The notes under the pieces are model-generated. The model worked only from the letters and a program-made list of their open reading frames with translations. It did no database searches and was not told the DNA's origin. Positions 33,885 to 44,462 of a DNA stretch of 64,000 nt are shown in pieces. The position numbers and the translations under genes are program-made. The DNA comes from Anthoceros angustus (lineage: Eukaryota > Streptophyta > Anthocerotopsida > Anthocerotales > Anthocerotaceae): contig VJWM01000239.1 of NCBI GenBank assembly GCA_010909165.1, forward strand, positions 124,001 through 188,000, in the 5' to 3' direction. How positions within the stretch are numbered: position 1 is the stretch's first letter; each line of letters begins with the position of its first letter.

Positions 33885-36017
33885 TCCTTGGCCCTTGGGA
33901 TAATAATTTGTTTTTTGAACCTTAGGTTTTTCGACCCCTATAGGTAGGTCGGAGATAGAGTCCTTGGGTTTTGGTGATTTTAGAAATAAGAAAGTGTCTA
34001 TATATGTTGGTGCCTACACCGCCGCCACGCGCAAGCGGGAGGTAGCCGCCCACCACGGTCAAGAACGGACGACGCACTGTGGGAGTTTACAACCCTAGTG
34101 GCGAGTGGCCGCCACTGAGAATCGAGACGACACACCAAAGACCGCGAGGTCGCGAATTCGGGCCGAGCGCTGAGCAGCAAGTCGGGCGCGATGCAACCGC
34201 ACCGGCGAGCTCGTCATTGCAGTTGGACGACTACCGTGCAGACGGCGGCGAAAAAGAGAACCAGGCGGTAGCGAAGGAGGAAAAGAGACGCCGAGGCAAG
34301 AGCGCCAACAAGAAGTGGAGGAGACGCGAGGTGGTGTCCTTCACCAGCGCTGGAGTTGGGTTCTTTTCTCAAGAAGGAGAAAGAGATGGCGCCGAGTCAG
34401 GGCCGAAATTTCACTCAAAGGCCCAACATGGACCATCGGAAGGTGAGAGGCAGCCGCGGTCCGGAATTTATGGAGATGAAATGGTGTTAGGCTGTCAAAG
34501 ATTGGTGTGCGCAATTGAGAACCAAGTTGCAAGAGGGAGACGCGAGGAAGAGGCCGAAAACTGGATTTGGGACTCTTCGAGGTATGGGCGAGAAGCATCG
34601 AGGATGGAAGCTTGGTAACCCCAGAAAGAAGACCCCGAGTCGCACCGCGCCATGAAGCCTGGGAAGTGAGAGTGAACAATGGATGGGTGACTCGCCAACT
34701 CGTGTCTGCTGGTGGGATTAGCCAAGTGGATTTTGTGTTTCGCAGAATCGGAAGTTGATCGGGCACTACTCGGTCTTTCTTCATGAGGTGGTTAAAGGTA
34801 CTCAAATCGACGGATGATCTTTGAAAGAGCCTGTGAGGAGAGGGCGAATTGTTCTCCCTTCCCTCGACCTCCTTGATTTCACCTTTTCTAATTCATGTGT
34901 TCGCATTCGTGTCTAACGGAGTTGGAAGTCGGTCCGCCTTCATAGCCGGAAACCGGCCGTGAACTCAAGGTAGAGGAGGAGGAGTGTAAGGAAGATTCCG
35001 GAAGGATTCCAGAAGCTTGGGAATGCGCCCCTAGAAGATCGGATGAAGGTGGAGGTTTCAAGGGCAAGAAGTGAGGGCGGACGGCCGAACGGGGTGGGGA
35101 AGGGAAGGACACAAGGCAGAAGAGGAACCCCAGCCACACCTAGGGTCACCAGTCGAATCAGCAGGAACGAGAGTGAAGGAGGAGAAAATAAAAGGGAACG
35201 ACAAGTTGTGCCCTCTCAGTGGGAGGAGTCGCCGCTAGGAGAGATTGGAGCGGATGAGGAGATTGTGGCAAACCAACCCCTAGAAGAAGAGGGGTTAGCG
35301 ATAGCCAAGTCCGCGCGGAGCTCCGAACATTTTTGGCATTTCAACGTCCTACCAAGTGGAGGTGTGACACCGTCATAGAATTGTTGTGGAAGGGAATGGG
35401 CACGGACAGCCAATCGAACTGCAGCCTTGACTTCGCCATGGCTCGACGCAGTGATCTCCTCGACCAGCCGCCATGGCTCACCGGCCGAGTGTGCCAACAG
35501 GAAAAGTTGCTCAAGGAGAAGTTGGAGAGCCCGAAGGCGAGAACAAGGTGGCGAGGAGCGCAGACGGAATGCGAGGCGGCCCTATGCAAGGCACAGGAGC
35601 AAAGGCCATGTCCACCCAACAGAGGCCTTAGTGAATCAGTCAAGCGATGCCACAATCGAGGAGCTTCAAGATGAGGTCTCATGAGCCTGTGAACAAATGG
35701 AAACAATGGCGCCCGAGAAATTCAAGAAGCGGAGAGATATAAGCGAGAGAGAGATGAAGCTAGGGCCGAGTCAAGAGAGAGGTGGCCAAACCAAGAAGGG
35801 CAGAGCCACAAGAACCGCAGAGTCAAGCCACCACCGGGGAAACTACCACCACGGTGGCTAAACCGCCACCGTCGGGAGGAACCGAGGTGGGGAAGTCACC
35901 GAGCGCCGCAGTGGGGATACGATCCGGATTCCAAGGCCTGCCTGTGATTGTCCACGGAGGAGAGGGTAAGAACCTCTCAGAAGAGTGACAGGGCGTCTGG
36001 ATGAGGATGCTCATGTC
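33885..36017 (+). repeat. Exact direct repeat, second copy (2133 bp)
   Basis: Second copy of 29989-32121, ending at ATGAGGATGCTCATGTC. Immediately after that point identity falls sharply while homology continues for several hundred bases. Confidence 0.93.
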
Positions 36018-36509
36018 CTGGCCGCTCGCATGGTGGTGCTCACCTAAATGTGTGGTTGTTGGGATGAGGGGCGTAAACTATTCGACATCTTGACCACGCG
36101 CTACTGGTTCTTCCGAACGGGAGCGGGGCCTACCCCCAAGTGGTGATCGAGGAAATGAGCGGAAGCTGTGGCGTGGAGGGAGGAGCACACTGCTGTCCAA
36201 CGATGAGGAGCGGAATAATGTGCCTAGGGCCTATAACGACGCCCATGGAAGACGCCAAGAAACCGCAGCAAGTGATGCCGAGGTGGAGGTTTTGGGGAGA
36301 ATCGCCGGATCGAGGCGCAGGAGAGCGAGCGACGGAACCCCACCTACAGTGGCTAGGCAAAGAATCATGACGCTACGCTTTTAGGAGAGCGCGACATCAG
36401 GCCGAGGCTTTTTGGGGTAGGGGATAGGATGTTTTGAGGACCCGTGAGTAGTTTCCGAATTGGTAGGAGCGCCGTGGTAGTGGGCCATATTTTCTAGACA
36501 TCGGTAGGA

Positions 36510-37355
36510 GTGATGGCCGTGGCGGGGCTGGGGTCGGGCGCTTCTGTGTGCTCTGGTTGGGGCACGGAAGGAGGAGGCGGGAATTTCTTCCCATACTTCC
36601 ACAGGTGGTGAGGGGTCCGTTCAGACGTATGAGTCGGAATCCTCGATCGTCCTCCTCCCGAGTCCGTTTGGCGGCCGGCCTCCTCCCTCCGGCGCCCTTG
36701 CCGCTCCACTTGGCGGGGCCTCAGTCCTTTCGGGCGCTCGCTCAAGCTCTCCTTCCTTGAGGAGCTCGAAATGCCCCATACATGGATCGGGTATGGGGGC
36801 GGCCCAGAATGGCGGCTTCTCGGTCTGAGCTTGCGAGCCTCACAGCTAAGCGAAGATAATCCTTCCCAGTCGCCCTCTTCCCCATTGCTGCAGCGTGCGG
36901 GAATATAGATTATCACCAAGGTGATCCACCTTGGTGAGTAGGTTCGATGGACAATGATCACCGCCCTTACTCATTGTCAGCGGTCGGATGTCGACCGTTG
37001 GTGGTCCGTTCGTCGAGCCTTAGCCAGCTGCGTGGGCCCCTTCCCGCCTTGAGGGGCTCGGCACCACTCCCCTCTTCCTCCTTGGGGCGGTTGTAGGCCG
37101 CCTCGGGACCTCAAGGTCCATCGCCTTGGGTCCTCCGGAGGTTCTTGGACCGCACCTCCTTTATTGACCGCGCCTTGACATCTTGGGCAAACTCCGGACG
37201 GTGACTTGTCAAATGTCGGACCATCTGGAACACATCCAAATGCCACTCCTGCACCAATTCTCCCGCTTCACGGGCGAGCCCAAAGTCCGGATAGCGCGGG
37301 TCACAATGTTACGGTTCCATGGCTCCCAAACTTCCGCGGGCTTTTTGGGTGCCAT
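36510..37355 (-). pseudogene. 5' part of gag of the MxPKK family (truncated)
   Basis: A - strand ATG at 37353-37355 opens MAPKKPAEVWEPWNRNIVTR, related to frames starting at 48361 (+) and 56189 (-). It includes the conserved near-palindrome at 36913-36937. Its upstream side is cut within 10 bp of the ATG by the junction with gypsy copy B. Confidence 0.6.
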
Positions 37356-37574
37356 CGCCTCCTCCTTGGAGCAAGTGCATGAAGAGGCGGAGAAGAAGGA
37401 GATCGCCACCTCGGTGTTCTCCTCCAAGCATGCCAAGTCCTTCCATCACTACCAGTCCATGTTCACCAACAAGGGGTCAACCACGCATGGGGAGCTTCCT
37501 CAAGGGCAGGGCCAGCTAAGCCAAGGCAGGGGCAGCAGCTACTAGCAGCAGCAGCACTGCGGCATTTTATGCAA

Positions 37575-37880
37575 TTACTGTGGCAGTCCAGAGCACTTGT
37601 CCACTGCATGCAAGTGTCCATCGGAGGGTTTGTTCTGCACTCACTGCCAGAAGAACGGCCATGTTGTCACGGTCTGCTTCCAGAAACATCCGGAGAGGCG
37701 GTATCAGAAGGCAAAGGCAGAGGTTGGTGGGACAGCAGTGGCACCTACAGCTGCTGCAGCTGGAACAGCAGGGCCTTCACAGACAACACAAGTGACAAGG
37801 CCAAGGCCAAGAATACTGCCAATGCTGAGAAGGTCGCAACCTTGGAGGCTGGCAGCATTGGCCACGGTGGCCAATCTCTA
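37575..37880 (+). pseudogene. Gag zinc-knuckle region, copy B
   Basis: Two CCHC motifs as in copy A, the second being CTHCQKNGHVVTVC, followed by a shortened Ala/Gln-rich C-terminus (in-frame losses relative to copy A around 37790-37870). Confidence 0.82.
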
Positions 37881-38614
37881 GTGCTGAAGGAGCCAAACCT
37901 GCAGCAGTAGAACTTGTTGCAGTACCTGAAGGAGAGGACTACGGCCTGCCACATCAGGTCTGCACAGCGGATAAGGCACCAAGTGACAGCCAAGAGGGAC
38001 GTGTTGTGATGCCGACCAGCTGGGTGGGGCATGTGCTCCCAAATACCACGCTGGACATTACATCAGCAGCTACTGGACCTGTCACTAGGCAACGAGGGGC
38101 GAGGCAGTGATGCCTCAATCCTATGTGCCATTGCCGCCAGGTTCTGCCATTCCGATCAGGGGCAGAGCCATTCTTCATCCAGGTCAGAGCCAAGTGGATC
38201 AGCCCCTCAAAGGGGCAGGGCATATCACGTGCGGAAAAATTGTACTTGCTTCCACAGGCTGTCACTGCTGAACAGGTGGCTAAGAGGCTCACGGAGATCC
38301 CACTCTTCACTCTCCAGGAGCTTGGAGTTACACCCAGCCTGCAGCAAATGATGCAGACACTAGAAGTTGTGGCCACATGCAATGAGCCCGATCCTGTGGT
38401 TGCTCATGCCCGATTGTGGGAACTCCCACCAGACAGATCGTCACGCTGTGACAGCAGCCTTCAGCCCATGGAGCAGCCACGAATGCATTCCGGCTTGCTG
38501 GAAGGAGTCTGCAGTGTACAGGTGGCAGGCCAAGTTGGTGACAGACCACGAGTGCAGCCCACCAACAGGCTCAACACCGGGTTAGCAACGCTGTTGTTGA
38601 TAATCGAGCAGGGC

Positions 38615-39320
38615 ACGTGACAGTGAATGGTTACGCACCAGGGTGGTGCTGCTTGACACAGGTGCACAGCCAGTCATAATCGGCAAGGTGCTGGCAGCCA
38701 GGTTGCATCTGAAGGGTGATGCTCTTCGCATCACCCTGGAACATCAGGACTGCTTCCAGGGCAATTGAGCCAGTGTGTGGGGAAACCATCCGACCGTGGA
38801 TATTACCCTTAACCGGCACGCCAGATGAGATGACCTTGTCATTGCCCTGTCTTGTGACCAGCCACCAACTCGATGTCTTGTTGGGTCAAGAATTTTGTAC
38901 CCACCAGGCATTGGCGTGGACAACTGGACGGAACAAGCCTTTACAGGCCTGATTGGAGACAAGGGGGCTCCGTGTGGCGCATCTGCCACTGGACCTTCAT
39001 GGTAAAACAGTTGCTGATGTGGCCTCGCTTGGCCTGCCAAATGGTTTGTGACATTCAGTCTTGCAACCTTGGCGAGCTAGTGAGGACACTGCCCATGTAG
39101 AACGGCAGCTGGAGTCTGCAGCTGATGAGGACTCACCTGGCAGTGGCAGCACTTTGTCTCAAGCCATGGCTCATCCAGACTACCCTGCTGAGGTGGCGCA
39201 CGTTTGCAGAATGCCAAGGCTCAATTGCAAGCGTGTCCAGAGCCTTGTGGCTACAGGGTTGGCGCATCCCCACAGGACAAGCTGCTGAACTGCACTGTGA
39301 TCACGTGGGCACCTCTCAGC
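38615..39320 (+). pseudogene. Retropepsin-like protease region, copy B
   Basis: The same LLDTGAQPVIIG sequence as copy A at about 38650-38685, displaced in frame by a lost base upstream, with the same LLGQEF segment near 38878. Confidence 0.7.
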
Positions 39321-40290
39321 CTGAACTAACGGTGGTAGAGCTATTTGGGGTATCTGCACTGGCTGGAGGCTTTGCTATTGACGGCTCACTATCCCGGCGC
39401 TATTGTGACAAGGACCCAATAGCCAGGGACATTGCAGCCTTCAGACTGCTTGGGCTGCAACAGCGCTTTCCAGCAACTACCCCAGAGGCCACTCACAGCG
39501 TTTTACGGCCTGGCCACAGGATGTGCAGTACATCCAACAGGCCCACATCCATGCTTTGGGACCTGTGGACATGGTCATCGCTGGCTGGGAATGCCAGGGG
39601 TTTTCCAGGGCAGGCCGTGGCCAAGGCTTAGAAGATGCACGTTCAGGCCTCTTTCGGGACTTGCACCAGGTGCTCGCATGGGCTCAGCAAGATAATCCAC
39701 GCTGTGCTTATCTCTTGGAAAACACACCTGCCCAGCTGGACTCACGCCCACATGTGCAACAGGACATGGTGATTGTGCAGCATTATGTGGGCTCCCATTC
39801 CTTATGGATGCTGCCCAGGTGGGTAGCTATGCCCACAGGCTACAATTATTGGACAAACCTTGTCCCTCTTTCGTTCGAGCTAGCCTTACGTGGCACCACC
39901 AGGGATCCCCACTTGCAGCTGCAGCTGGTCTTGGAACCACATCATCAGCCCAAGCCAGTCACTGCTAGTGAGCGTGCACCTTGGTTCCCTACCAATGTGC
40001 CAGGGCAGCCGAGACAGCGTTGCCCACGCTCGTGAGTTTTCCAGGCTCTTTTGCATACAGAGCTCAAGGCAATGGCATGCTCCTTAACACTACCACTCAG
40101 CAATGGGAGGAACCTGGAGTAGAGGCGAGGCGCCTGATGGGTTTCAAACAGGCTCTACAGCAGCACCTCAAGTCACTCGACCCCAGTGCTGCAGCCATAG
40201 GCAGAGCCATGGACCTTCACGCCATTACTTGGCTGGTCAGCCTCTGCCTCGCCTTTCAATTGCACGCCAAGTTTGCAGCTGTAGCCCTTC
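39321..40290 (+). pseudogene. C5-cytosine DNA methyltransferase domain inside gypsy copy B
   Basis: Same motif series as copy A: ELFGVSALAGGFAIDG, YCDKDPIARDIAAFRL, GWECQGFSRAG (39580-39612), LLENTPAQLDSR, YWTNLVPLSFEL, VSFPGSFAYR, RRLMGF and AIGRAMDLHAITWLVS. A single frame is open over 39523-40035 (motifs IV-VIII), and another over 39981-40541 covers the C-terminal lobe. The sequence is therefore closer to an intact domain than copy A. The region corresponding to the deletion in copy A after VLA is complete here (WAQQDN). A role in methylating the element's own DNA, or its target, is inference. Confidence 0.88.
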
Positions 40291-40477
40291 CTAGCTTGCT
40301 GGCCAGTATGTGCCCAGCAGATGCTGTCCATTTTCCTTTCCTGGCTACACTCACCTACCCTTTTGGCCAGATGCTGGGGGTGGAGCAGCCTACATGGGGA
40401 AACAGGTCTGCTTTTTCCGCATCTGACCACAAGGGAAGTGAGCATGGAGCATCAACAAAGGTCACAGCTGATAATTT

Positions 40478-41900
40478 CCCTTGGAAGATGGGGATGAGCT
40501 CACAGACCTGCAGAAGCAGAGGATTCACGTGCTACTGCTGAAGTATCGAGACTGCTTCGCCTTCTCAATGAAGGAGCTGAAGAGGTGTAATGTGTTGACC
40601 TTTAGGATCAACCTTACCACCTCGAGCCCATCTACAGGAGAAGGTACCGCTCAGCAAGACAGAATGGGACATGGTGGACGCCCGCTGCAGGGAATTGCTG
40701 GAAGCAGGGTTGATCAGGCCCTCCAGCAGTGACTATGCTGCTGCCACCGTGATGCCGCCAAGAAGGACAGCCAAGGGCTGTGGACTGAGAAGAGGATGCG
40801 GGACTATCGTCCCATAAATGTAGCAACAACAGGCACAGGATCACCGATGCGACCCTGAAGAAATTTTTGACCGCATTGGGCAGTCAGTCTTCTTCTCCAC
40901 ACTTGACCTACGCCAAGGATTCAACCAGGTGCCGGTTGCTGAGGAGGACATCAAGAAGACTGCCTTCCATGGATCTCAGCAGCTGTGGGAGTGGCTGGTG
41001 ATGCCTTTTGGATTTAAAATGCACCAGTCACCTTCCAGAGGATAATGGATCTTGTGCTGGCAGGTGCAGCATATTTGATGTGCTACATTGGCGATGTCCT
41101 TGTGCACAGCGAGGATTTTGAGCAGCACTTGGCACATCTAGAGGATCTGTTCCTTAGGTTGCGGAAGGCTGAGCTCACGTGCCACCCCTCAAATGTGAGT
41201 TTGGGATGAGCACTGTAGCATACTTGGGACACAAGATCGTGCCCAATGGAGTCATGCCTCATGCAGCCAAGATCCAGGCCATTCAGCGGGTGAAGGAGCC
41301 CACCAATGTGTCAGCACTACGGGCATTTCTAGGATTGTGCAACTATTACAGGGTGTACATCCAGAATTTCAGCAGGATTGCTAAACCGCTGAACAACCTA
41401 TTGCGCAAGGACGTGGAGTGGCTGTGGGATGAGCATGCTCAACAGTCTTTTGACACCTTGAAAGAAAGCGGCTCAGCACATCACCCATTATGGCTCGTCC
41501 CAATTTTGACAAGCCGTTTGTGCTTCATACAGACTGGAGTAGTCTGGGGCTGGGTGCTGTACTTGCGCAAGAGGATGAGCAGGGAAGGAACGTGTGATTG
41601 CCTTTGCCTCACGCAGCAACAACCGTGCTGAGGCCAATTACAGCAGCTATGAGGGCGAATGCCTCGCCGCTGTTTGGGCAGTCTGCCACTTCAGACCTTA
41701 CCTCTATGGGCAGCAGTTTACCCTTGTCACTGACCATCAACCCTTGAAGTGGCTGATGACAAACACAAAGCTCAGCGGAAACTTGCTCGCTGGGCCATGA
41801 TTTTGCAGGATTACAACTTCCATGTGGAGCACAGGCCGGGGTGTCACATCAGAATGCGGACACCCTCTCCAGGAATCCGGATAGCAGCTGTAGGGATGCC
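40478..41900 (+). pseudogene. Gypsy reverse transcriptase-RNase H, copy B
   Basis: Same domain series as copy A, including Y-I-G-D at about 41084-41095 in place of YxDD. The frame 41179-41631 covers the thumb (FLGLCNYYRVYIQNF) and 41594-41800 the RNase H (LAAVWAV, VTDHQPLKWL). Shifts separate the blocks. Confidence 0.9.
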
Positions 41901-42224
41901 ACGGAGGCTAGGCAGGATGAGGATGATCAGCCACGAGGACAGGCAGATTTTGCTGTAGCTGCCTTGGTGGCCATGACATGCCTTGGACAGCTTGAGGTTG
42001 CAGCAGCTCAACATGTCCCCAAGGACATATGGGAGGACGTGCATACAATTCAGTTTGTGCAAACTGGCCAGCTAGGTGAAGATTGGACAGCAGCAGAATG
42101 TGGAGCGTGCAGCAACGTGCTGCTGCCTACTACTGGAGAGATGGGTACCTCATCCGGAGGCGGGCCCATGGTGTGGAGCAGCTGGTTCCACCTCCCGGAG
42201 ATCGTGCTGATCTCATTCAAGAGT

Positions 42225-42870
42225 ACATGATGACATGGGGCATTTTGGAGTCAAGAGGACCTACAGCTTGCTGGCCCCTCACTTCCACTGGTTTGGCATG
42301 CATGCACAAGTCCGGGAATGTCTTGCTGTGAGCCATGTGACCGCGTCAAAACATCCTTCACTATGCAGCACCCAGAGCTGCACCACTCCCCATCATGGGG
42401 CTCTTCTTCAGGTGGTCCTGCGACCTCATAGGAGGCTGCCCAAGACACCAAGGGGTAGCGTGTACATCTTGGTGATGATAGAGCACTTTAGCAAGTGGGT
42501 GGAGGCCGTGGCGTTGCCTGACAAGTCATCCAGGAGCACGTCACAGGCTTTCTTGCAAGCGTGCTGAGCCGCTTTGGCAGTTCGGTGTCTCACCGACCAA
42601 GGTTCAGAATTCGAGGGAATTCCAAGACCTGTTGGATGTGGCACTAATTGACCACAGGAGGACCAGCAGGGACCACCCTCAGGCCGACGGGTTGGCTGAG
42701 AGGATGGTTCAAACCATCAAAAGGGCCTCAAAGCTCCTGCAGCAGCGAAGGGGATTGGGACATCATGCTGCCTTATATATTGATGGGGTACCGAATGAGC
42801 CGGCACGCTTCCTAGCTCATTTCTCACCCTATTTCCTTCTTTTGGCAGGAGCCTGTTCCACCTAGCTCCA
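42225..42870 (+). pseudogene. Gypsy integrase, copy B
   Basis: HHCC zinc domain: GHFGVKRTY, then HFHW and a CEPCDRVK-type Cys pair (42235-42350, across one shift). Catalytic core: a CDLIGG segment (about 42418-42440) followed by ILVMIEHFSKWVEAVAL, then LTDQGSEFEG (about 42586-42615) and DHPQADGLAERMVQTIKR with the catalytic Glu (about 42670-42730). Integrase inserts the cDNA into the host genome. Three frame changes make it non-functional as read. Confidence 0.88.
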
Positions 42871-43029
42871 TCGCTAAACAGATGCAGGCCGTGGTCTCTG
42901 GATGATCCAGCCACTTGGGCTAGGATGATAGGTGACAGGGCTGCCCTTTTCCGTCGAGTGATGCCGATGGCTATGGAAAATTTGCACATTGCACAGCATC
43001 GGGACACACTAAAGGTACGCCCACACTGC

Positions 43030-43232
43030 AGCGCTTCAGCCCAAGCTTAAGAAATTCCAGGCTGGGGATTTGTATCTTCAACGCCAAAGCTGACGACACT
43101 CTTGAGACTTCCAGCAGCAGACATGTGCTTAGGATCAGGAGGTCAAGTCCAATGGAGTGTTGGTGCTGCAGGGATCTGATGGCAGGGTCATTTCTGATCA
43201 CACCAAAATTGTGCCCGTGCCATCTCCCTAAC
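43030..43232 (+). pseudogene. Integrase C-terminal (SH3/GPY-like) segment, copy B
   Basis: KKFQAGDLYLQRQS, followed by VKSNGVLVLQGSDGRVISDH and TKIVPVPSP. Segments of this type close gypsy integrases and contact DNA. Confidence 0.65.
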
Positions 43233-43277
43233 CTTGACCCCACCATTGTAACAGCTGATTGGATCCCGGATTACCCA

Positions 43278-43441
43278 TGCCAGATCTGCAGCCGCACGGA
43301 TGACGCCGAGCTCATGCTGCTGTGATGGATGCAATGGGGGTTCCACCTTTTCTTGCAGCCACCTTTGGCTGAGGTTCGAGCAACTTTGGTATTGTTCAAA
43401 GTGTGCTGAAACTGCTACTCAGGTGTGACTGTTTCAATTCG
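43278..43441 (+). pseudogene. PHD-finger-like domain after the integrase, copy B
   Basis: Cys codons at 43278 and 43287 (CQIC), a run containing DDAELMLL, Cys codons at 43321 and 43330 (CDGC), His at 43344, LQPPLAEV, then Trp-Tyr-Cys at 43387-43395 and a final Cys at 43402 (CSKC), with a stop shortly after at about 43436. The spacing C-x2-C, x11, C-x2-C, x4, H fits C4HC3 PHD fingers. The Cys expected after H-L-F is missing here by what looks like a 3-nt loss, and about three small shifts interrupt the frame. PHD fingers read histone H3 tails, often H3K4 methylation state. Chromodomains occupy the same place in chromovirus integrases. Confidence 0.68.
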
Positions 43442-43692
43442 TTTTCAGTTGTGAAGATGGATGTGATTGCATTGCAAGGTTTCATGGCTGCTAGTCACAA
43501 TTGGGTTCATGTGGCATCTGCCATTCTACGTGTGACAGGTGCTATGGCCCCATAGCGTTGCAATCGCTTGAGCATGGCTGTGATGCTGATGCTGTTTGGG
43601 GTTTCCTTATTCTTTCCTTCCAGGTGCTGGATAATTCCAGTTCTCCTTCTTTGCCATGCTGCCTTTCTTCTAGCCCGTCCATCATCTGGGGG
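43442..43692. other. 3' untranslated part of gypsy copy B
   Basis: No coding signal. It leads into a ~105-bp sequence that is repeated on both sides of the LTR. Confidence 0.5.
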
Positions 43693-43798
43693 GTGTGGCA
43701 TGAATTTCCTTTTGCCCTGTTTTCTTGTTGCAGCTGAAGGTCGGGCCGGACTGGGCGCGGATGCACGTACCTTGTGTGGGTGATGCACCCATACGACC

Positions 43799-44356
43799 TG
43801 TCGTGGCACCAGACTTGTTTACAAGAATATATATAGTAGCCTAGAGGTAGGCTGGCTATATATGTGATTTTGGCCATTAGAAATAGCTATTAATTAGCTT
43901 ACCCCATATGAAGCTATTTAACTGACATTATCAGGATAGGTTATTAGGCCATTTAGGTCATTTCTAGAACCAGGGCTGCAAACCCGGCGGGTGGCTCGTG
44001 GGCTACATCATGAGCCCGCTGCTGCAACGGCCAAAGGATCACGCGAGGTGGTGGCCTCATCACACCGAGAGGAGGTGCTTGCTCATGATGGCGGCCAAGA
44101 CCTCAAGACTGGCGATGGCAGCTGCAACAACCAGTTGTCGAAGTCCGTGGAAAGGGAATGTTGCTGAGACTCACGCATAAAACCGCGGTGTTGCTGGATT
44201 CTGATTGGAATGCAAGGTTTTGGTGTGCATGTGGCTCGGAGCGATTGCAATGATGTGTGGGTGCAGGTCACTGGTTACCAACTCCGACGGCAGGTGTAGG
44301 AAAGCCCTTTTTGAGATTTGCACGAGGTGCGCCACAAAGACGTGGCGCTGGCTTAT
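43799..44356 (+). mobile_element. 3' LTR of the gypsy-DNMT element
   Basis: Matches the 5' LTR at 23108-23672, starting TGTCGTGGCACCAGACTTG. It follows copy B in the right orientation. Confidence 0.85.
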
Positions 44357-44462
44357 ACAATTGTGGCATGGATGTAATTTGCCCCTGCTTTCTTGTTGCG
44401 TACCAAGGTCCGACTGGAGCGCCGGATGCACGTACCTTGTGTGAATAGTGATGCACGACGAC

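Larger units (their letters stand above)
29914..37363. mobile_element. Composite retroelement block between gypsy copies A and B
   Basis: A 7.45-kb block unrelated to the gypsy element. It contains two exact 2.13-kb direct repeats (29989-32121 and 33885-36017), a diverged extension shared after each repeat (32122-32700 and 36018-36510), and - strand gag-like pieces (32715-33800 and 36510-37355). It looks like nested fragments of gag-only retroelements in both orientations. No RT or integrase was found. Confidence 0.65.
37364..44356 (+). mobile_element. Ty3/gypsy element carrying DNMT and PHD finger, copy B (5' truncated)
   Basis: Begins inside gag at the base matching 25394 of copy A. It continues through zinc knuckles, protease, methyltransferase, RT, RNase H, integrase, an integrase C-terminal segment and a PHD-finger-like module, ending with an LTR (43799-44356). 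It differs from copy A mostly by small insertions and deletions. This copy shows the 3' half of the element that copy A lacks. Confidence 0.88.

Noticed and set aside
29989-36017. Exact 2.13-kb repeats as LTRs of one element
   Set aside because: Homology continues beyond the right edge of both copies, and no pol genes or primer-binding site lie between them, so an LTR pair is unlikely.
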